A stretch of DNA of 64,000 nt from the NCBI GenBank assembly GCA_050949175.1, contig JBMNFG010000011.1, positions 1 through 64,000 on the forward strand, given 5' to 3'. This DNA comes from UBA4971 sp900019985. GTDB taxonomy: Bacteria; Bacillota; SHA-98; UBA4971. Positions 59,264 to 64,000 of this stretch are shown piece after piece. The position numbers and the translations under genes are program-made. The notes under the pieces are model-generated. The model was given only the letters and a program-made list of their open reading frames with translations. It was not told where the DNA came from and did not search any database. Position 1 is the stretch's first letter; every line of letters begins with the position of its first letter.

Positions 59264-60748
59264 TCAGTAATCAGCAAACATTCCAGGAGGCACCTTTATT
59301 CCTGATGCCTCAAATTTATCCATGAACTTCGGCCTGATGCCTGTCGCCTTGAATCTCCCTACAACCTTGCCTTTCTCGTCGACACCCGACTGCTCAAACA
59401 GGTAGATATCCTGCATGGTGATGATATCTCCCTCCATACCCAGCACTTCAGTGAGATGGGTGATCTTACGGCTCCCGTCCTGGAGCCTTGCTTGGTGCAC
59501 AATGAGGTCTATAGCTGAAGCAATCTGCTCACGGATTGCTCGGAGAGGGAGTTCCATCCCTGCCATCAATGCCATGGTTTCAAGCCTTGACAGCATGTCC
59601 CGAGGCGAGTTGGCATGGCCTGTTGTCATTGACCCGTCGTGTCCGGTGTTCATTGCTTGGAGCATGTCAAGGGCCTCTCCGGACCTAACCTCTCCTACAA
59701 CAATCCGGTCAGGCCTCATTCTCAAGGCATTTCTGACGAGATCCCGGATTGTAATAGCGCCTTTGCCTTCAATGTTGGGCGGCCTAGCCTCCAAAGTGAC
59801 TACATGCTCCTGGTGAAGTTGCAGCTCAGCAGCGTCTTCAATAGTCACTATGCGTTCATCAGGGGGAATGAACGAGGAGAGGACGTTGAGGGTTGTCGTC
59901 TTTCCGGAGCCTGTCCCTCCCGACACGACTATATTCAGTCTTGACTTAACCGCACCTTGCAAAAACTCTACCATTGTGGGGGTCAAAGTTCCAAAGTTTA
60001 TCAGGTCATCAGCAGTAAAAGGTTCCCTTGAGAACTTACGGATGGTAATACACGGCCCTACCAAAGAAACCGGAGGAATCACAGCATTTACCCTAGATCC
60101 GTCAGGAAGCCTGGCATCCACCATAGGGCTGGCTTCATCTATACGCCTTCCAATAGGCGCTACTATCCTTTCGATTATGTGCATAACATGACCTTCATCA
60201 CGGAACCTGACTGCAGACTGCTCAATTCTGCCGCCCCGCTCCACATACACCTTTTCAGGCCCGTTAACCATAATCTCTGTAACGGTTTCATCCTCAAGGA
60301 GCGGAGTAATGGGACCGAATCCCATTACATCATCAATGACTTCATTTATAATCCTTGTCTTCTCAGATCGGATTATCGGGAGAGGCTCCTCATTGAGGAC
60401 CACAAGAGACACCTTCTCAACCTCTTTCGCCAGCCTTTCCTTGTCCTCTGCAGATGAAACCCGCTCTAAGAGTTCTGCATCTATTTCCTTTACAAGCCTT
60501 GAGTGGATTTTTGCCTTTACTTCCAGATAGGGGTCAACAGGGACTTTAGCAGCCTGATAGGTTGATCCGCTCTCTGCTCCTTTTGTAGCAGAGCTTTGTC
60601 TCGCCTCCGGTTTGCCTTGGGGCTCCAGGACTCTGGGACGCACATTGATTCTTCCCGTGGGATGAGAGACACCCGCGGACCCTGGGTTGGTCCGCGGTTC
60701 GTCTCGCACCTCCTCCTTTACCTTTTGGAGCCTCTCTCTAAGGGACAT
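59264..60748 (-). CDS. cpaF: Tad pilus assembly ATPase CpaF/TadA
   Basis: This 494-aa secretion ATPase powers pilus extension and retraction. A disordered N-terminus of about 70 residues precedes the N-domain (VSLVVLNEEPLPIIRSEKTRI). Catalytic motifs are Walker A SGGTGSGKTT (about 275-285), the Asp box IVTIEDAAELQL, Walker B MRPDRIVVGEVRSGEALDMLQAMNTGHDGS and the His box TTGHANSPRD. ATG follows GGAAGGTAG. Confidence 0.96.
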   Translation of the reverse strand: MSLRERLQKVKEEVRDEPRTNPGSAGVSHPTGRINVRPRVLEPQGKPEARQSSATKGAESGSTYQAAKVPVDPYLEVKAKIHSRLVKEIDAELLERVSSAEDKERLAKEVEKVSLVVLNEEPLPIIRSEKTRIINEVIDDVMGFGPITPLLEDETVTEIMVNGPEKVYVERGGRIEQSAVRFRDEGHVMHIIERIVAPIGRRIDEASPMVDARLPDGSRVNAVIPPVSLVGPCITIRKFSREPFTADDLINFGTLTPTMVEFLQGAVKSRLNIVVSGGTGSGKTTTLNVLSSFIPPDERIVTIEDAAELQLHQEHVVTLEARPPNIEGKGAITIRDLVRNALRMRPDRIVVGEVRSGEALDMLQAMNTGHDGSMTTGHANSPRDMLSRLETMALMAGMELPLRAIREQIASAIDLIVHQARLQDGSRKITHLTEVLGMEGDIITMQDIYLFEQSGVDEKGKVVGRFKATGIRPKFMDKFEASGIKVPPGMFADY

Positions 60749-60762
60749 CTACCTTCCACCTC

Positions 60763-62022
60763 TTAACCATGTATAAAGAACCCGAACATCCCGGCAAAAA
60801 CACCGGCAACCCTTCTGCTTGGCGACAGGCTCTCACGGGACGGGCTTCCTGCCTCTGCCTTCTCAACCTTGTTCTGAGGGGTTACCGCCTTTGCCAGGTC
60901 TTTTATTGCAAGGGATATCTTAGCATGGGGGTTGCTCACAACAAACGGAACCCCTTTATTCACCGAGTCCACGACAAGCTTTCCTTCATACGGGATACTG
61001 ATCTTAACCTGTCTCTTCAAAGTCTTCTCTACATCACTGATGTCCAGGCTTGATTCCCTAGACAGCCTGTTTACCACAAGTTTCACTTTGTCGTCGTCGT
61101 ATCCTAAAGCGTCCATTAACTCCAGACAGATATTTGCGTTCTTAATGGCATGAAGCTCGAGAGACGTGATAAGGCACACAACATCTGCTGCATCCATCGC
61201 AGTAAGGGAAATATCCCCGAGCCCCTGTGGAAGGTCGACGACTACAAAGTCGAAGGACTCTGCCAGGATACTTAGGATAGCTTCAACATGTTTACCTGTC
61301 ACTATCTCAGCTTGCTCAGGTCGAAGGGGTGACGGAAGCACGCGAATGCCGGTACTATGCGTAAACAAGCATGCTTCCACAATCTCCGGGTCGACTTCTT
61401 CTTCTCGGGCGATGTCAGCGATGGTCCTTAGCGGCACAGTATCCAGCATAATTGCTGCATCCCCGAACTGAAGGTCCAGATCGACCATGACTACATTGCG
61501 GTTGGGCTTTTTTGAAAGCTCTACTGCCAGGTTAGTGGCAACTGTAGTCTTTCCCACTCCCCCTTTGGCGCTGAATACAGTGATAATACGCCCTTCTTTC
61601 CGCTCCGGAGCAACCATTGGCATAATCCTGGCTCTTCTCTCTGCCTCAAGTTGATAAGTCTTGCGGATAGTGTCTGCGAATTCATCGCCAAATACGGGTT
61701 TAACCAGGTAATTCCTGGCGCCTGCAGCCATTGCTTCCCTCAGGCACTCAGGGTCGCCTTCAACCAACAATACTATTACGCTGCTCATAGGGGCTTCTAC
61801 GCTGATTGCGCGGGTCGCTTCTAGCCCTCCCATGACAGGCATGTCTATGTCCATTAAAACGATGTCCGGTTTCAGTTTCTTTGCAAGAGTTACAGCTTCC
61901 AAGCCATTGGCGGCTTCACCTATCACGGTAAAGCCTTCATGAGTTGACAGGAGTTCTCTTAGGTGCTTTCGAGTCTCATCATTATCGTCGGCTATTATGA
62001 TTTTAATGGAGGATTCTCTCAT
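60763..62022 (-). CDS. cpaE: Tad pilus localisation protein CpaE/TadZ with receiver domain
   Basis: The predicted 419-aa protein joins a receiver domain (about 6-125) to a ParA/MinD-type ATPase (about 140-380). The receiver keeps the acidic pair (IIADDND), the phospho-acceptor Asp (IVLMDIDMPVMGG) and Lys (YLVKPVFG), whereas many CpaE/TadZ receivers are degenerate. The ATPase has a deviant Walker A SAKGGVGKTT, MVDLDLQFGD and VVVDLPQGLGD. The extreme C-terminus is hydrophobic (VAGVFAGMFGFFIHG). ATG 62022 lies inside the end of the secretin gene, with GGGAAGTGAAG upstream. Confidence 0.92.
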   Translation of the reverse strand: MRESSIKIIIADDNDETRKHLRELLSTHEGFTVIGEAANGLEAVTLAKKLKPDIVLMDIDMPVMGGLEATRAISVEAPMSSVIVLLVEGDPECLREAMAAGARNYLVKPVFGDEFADTIRKTYQLEAERRARIMPMVAPERKEGRIITVFSAKGGVGKTTVATNLAVELSKKPNRNVVMVDLDLQFGDAAIMLDTVPLRTIADIAREEEVDPEIVEACLFTHSTGIRVLPSPLRPEQAEIVTGKHVEAILSILAESFDFVVVDLPQGLGDISLTAMDAADVVCLITSLELHAIKNANICLELMDALGYDDDKVKLVVNRLSRESSLDISDVEKTLKRQVKISIPYEGKLVVDSVNKGVPFVVSNPHAKISLAIKDLAKAVTPQNKVEKAEAGSPSRESLSPSRRVAGVFAGMFGFFIHG

Positions 62023-64000
62023 TTTCTTCACTTCCCACACACACCGGTTTCGGATACTCCCGGATATCGTGACTTGGCCTGTCTCCGTCCGGCATCTCTT
62101 CTCCTAAGATGTCTTCTCCGGTTACAATCTCACCAACCTTCACTATCCTCGGAGTTATTAAGATGATAAGCTCAGTTTCGCCTTTCTCGAATCTTTCACT
62201 CCTAAACAGGGGGCCTAAAATAGGTAGGTCTCCAAGGATCGGAAGCTTCCTTACGATCTTGGCCTCAGTGTTCTGGATCAGGCCGCCGACTGCAATGGTC
62301 ACATTGTCCTCAACTATGAGATGAGTAGATGCCTTCCTCATCCTGAGTGCAGGAACAGTCGCACCTCCTATGTCCAGAGCGTTGCTCCAGTCAAGAGATG
62401 AAACCTCAGGTTCGAGGTCAAGGACAATCCTGCCATTTGCATCCACAACAGGGAGCATCTTAAGCTTCACCCCATAAGGGCGCCACTCAAAGATCACTCT
62501 ACCGTCCGCCTGTCCCATATAGACAGGGATTTCGCCACCTACCAGGAAGTTCGCTTCTTTCCCGCTCACTGTAAGGAGGCTGGGAGCTGCCAGGATACTT
62601 GCTAAGTCCTGGCTTACCAAGGTGTCCAAGACTACCCGGATCGGACTGAGTCTCCATAACTCTCCCAAAATGCCATCTAACGGCAGCCTCACCTGCCATA
62701 CATCTTCCGGGCTCGCGCCCTTGGCATTGCCATCCTCCAGCCTAAGTGCGGAAGTCCACTCTCCGAACATGAAAGAACCTACACTAAGCGCACCATCAAT
62801 GAGACTGCCCCAAGATATTCCCAGGTTTTTCAACGCGCCGCTGTTAACCTCCACCACTTGTACTTGCAATAGAACTTGCAAGGGGTTTTTGATTTCCACC
62901 AGGTTCACCACATCCTGGCTGAACAAAGAAGCAATCCTATTTACCCTCTCCAGGTCGTTTTGAGATTCTACGTATCCTTCAAGTAGGAGTTTACCGTCAA
63001 CAGAGCGCACAACCACTTCAGACAGTCCGATGTACTCTCTAACCAGGTCTTCCAAAGTGACCTCAGGAGCAGGTTCAGGCATTTCGGACAGAGGAGGAGC
63101 GGTTTCAGGCGGATCCGCCGGAGGCTCCTCTGCTACCCTGATGATATTGACTACCTTTTCAGTGTAGAGCTTTGCTACCGCTTCCGCCCTCACCTTAGAA
63201 TACTCATCTATGACTTCCCCTTCTAAAAGCGCAGTGCCGTCTACGACCATAACGCCTATATTAGGGTCACGAAGCGCATCAACTATCTTGCTTTTGAGTT
63301 CTTCGTCAGAGTCTTTCTCATCAGGAGTTTCATAAAGGAGAGCCTCTGTCTCATCTGCCTTTACATCAGTACCGGCTGCTTCAAAGCCAGGAGTTAGCTC
63401 GTCTGGGCTAACTTGAGCCTCCTGACCGTCGTTTTCATCTCCATCATCTTCAAGTGGCGGAGGAACCACGACATCTATAAAATTCAGCACTTTCTGTGAA
63501 AAAAGCTTCGCAAAGCTTTCAGCGCGTTCCGCATCGCTCTCCCTATCTACCGTACCTTCAAGGATTACAGCATCCTTTACTACGCGGACAGCGACTCCAT
63601 CTATCCCCATGCTGGCTTCTATTTCAGATGGGTCCGGCTCAGGCAAAGACGGCGCGATTGCCGGACGAAGTACTGTTATCATGTTAAGGACATTATCTGA
63701 ATACGCCCTCCCTATCTTATCTGCCCTTTCATACTCGTCATCAGTCTGGCATATCCCTTCCAGAAGCAACGTGGATCCTGCAAACCGAACCATCACTTCG
63801 GGAAGGCCGATGACTTCAGAAATCTCTCTGAGGAGTTCCTCATTATCCTCTAAGACCCTTACATCATATCCGGTGCATCCTGTAGAATCCCATACATAAA
63901 GGGTGGTTCTGCCGAGAGATTTGCCGTTTACGATAAGCTCTGTCTTGGAGACTACGAGCACATCTACGATGTTAGGATCTGCAACTGCCACCCTTACCAC
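62003..64000 (-). CDS. cpaC: Tad pilus secretin CpaC/RcpA, 5' end outside the window
   Basis: At least 665 residues of the outer-membrane secretin are present. The pilus N-terminal domain (IVDVLVVSKTELIVNGKSLGRTTLYVWD) is followed by four BON-like domains ending near 110, 180, 285 and 375, with repeated LLLEG..AxxFSQxVVNxI patterns. The secretin domain follows (VEVNSGALKNLGISWG, ASILAAPSLLTVSGKEANFLVGGEIPV, VGGLIQNTEAKIVRKLPILGDLPILGPLFRSERFEKGETELIILITPRIV). A long acidic linker separates BON 2 and 3. The presence of a secretin is direct evidence for an outer membrane. The reading frame continues past 64000. Confidence 0.93.
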   Translation of the reverse strand: MVRVAVADPNIVDVLVVSKTELIVNGKSLGRTTLYVWDSTGCTGYDVRVLEDNEELLREISEVIGLPEVMVRFAGSTLLLEGICQTDDEYERADKIGRAYSDNVLNMITVLRPAIAPSLPEPDPSEIEASMGIDGVAVRVVKDAVILEGTVDRESDAERAESFAKLFSQKVLNFIDVVVPPPLEDDGDENDGQEAQVSPDELTPGFEAAGTDVKADETEALLYETPDEKDSDEELKSKIVDALRDPNIGVMVVDGTALLEGEVIDEYSKVRAEAVAKLYTEKVVNIIRVAEEPPADPPETAPPLSEMPEPAPEVTLEDLVREYIGLSEVVVRSVDGKLLLEGYVESQNDLERVNRIASLFSQDVVNLVEIKNPLQVLLQVQVVEVNSGALKNLGISWGSLIDGALSVGSFMFGEWTSALRLEDGNAKGASPEDVWQVRLPLDGILGELWRLSPIRVVLDTLVSQDLASILAAPSLLTVSGKEANFLVGGEIPVYMGQADGRVIFEWRPYGVKLKMLPVVDANGRIVLDLEPEVSSLDWSNALDIGGATVPALRMRKASTHLIVEDNVTIAVGGLIQNTEAKIVRKLPILGDLPILGPLFRSERFEKGETELIILITPRIVKVGEIVTGEDILGEEMPDGDRPSHDIREYPKPVCVGSEENERILH

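Noticed and set aside
1..64000. Insertion sequences, prophage or integrase genes
   Set aside because: No transposase, integrase, phage structural protein or att-type direct repeat at either tRNA was found, although repeats are abundant.

Overview
The window looks like a chromosomal segment of a diderm member of the Bacillota (a Limnochordia- or Halanaerobiia-like lineage is my best guess; no 16S is present). Bacillota traits are a DUF1540 protein, a B. subtilis-type Fe-S PurF and small PurL, split SdaAA/SdaAB serine dehydratase, an SLH-domain protein, and the nearby polA, coaE and lytic transglycosylase genes. Outer-membrane traits are a Tad secretin, three proteins with a beta-barrel-type C-terminus ending in Phe, and an ABC operon with a LolA-like protein and another barrel. 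Many genes use TTG or GTG starts behind strong Shine-Dalgarno (SD) sites.

Layout. 1-957: non-coding tandem and palindromic repeats. 958-5028 (minus): putative barrel protein, amidase, GH13 enzyme. 5029-9274: repeat arrays, DUF1540 protein, ArsR regulator with Cys-rich tail, two-gene ABC exporter. 9275-12762: two paralogous lipoproteins. 12799-12883: tRNA-Leu(GAG). 13083-14346: DUF3795 protein and a MerR/TipAS regulator with its operator-promoter. 14598-17428 (minus): nicotinate phosphoribosyltransferase, nucleoside hydrolase remnant, lytic transglycosylase, coaE. 17680-21980 (minus): two large paralogous putative porins. 22362-27919 (minus): polA, SLH protein, L,D-transpeptidase. 28204-32533 (minus): thiL followed by three M42 aminopeptidases. 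32807-38390: tRNA-Leu(CAA), a terpene-cyclase-like protein, sdaAB-sdaAA, a 57-aa membrane protein, an M24 protein and a nitroreductase (minus). 38673-40843: hsp20 and 1.7 kb of repeat arrays. 40844-47055: Lol-like ABC transporter, LolA-like protein, barrel, TetR. 47089-56338 (minus): purE-purL-purF/M-purN-purH-purD behind a ykkC-family (probably PRPP) riboswitch. 56368-64000 (minus): Tad pilus operon, cut by the window end.

The most unusual feature is the intergenic DNA. Nearly every long gap carries its own short tandem array, each with a different unit and a near-constant period (12, 18, 19, 20-22, 23, 26, 53, 54, 74 or 84 bp). The largest (39488-40366) repeats a GGCTC-loop-GAGCC hairpin every 53 bp about 16 times. 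Several units are perfect palindromes with different but complementary outer arms, which suggests the hairpin itself is maintained. Two arrays abut or grow out of intrinsic terminators, and one runs through the start codon of arsR.
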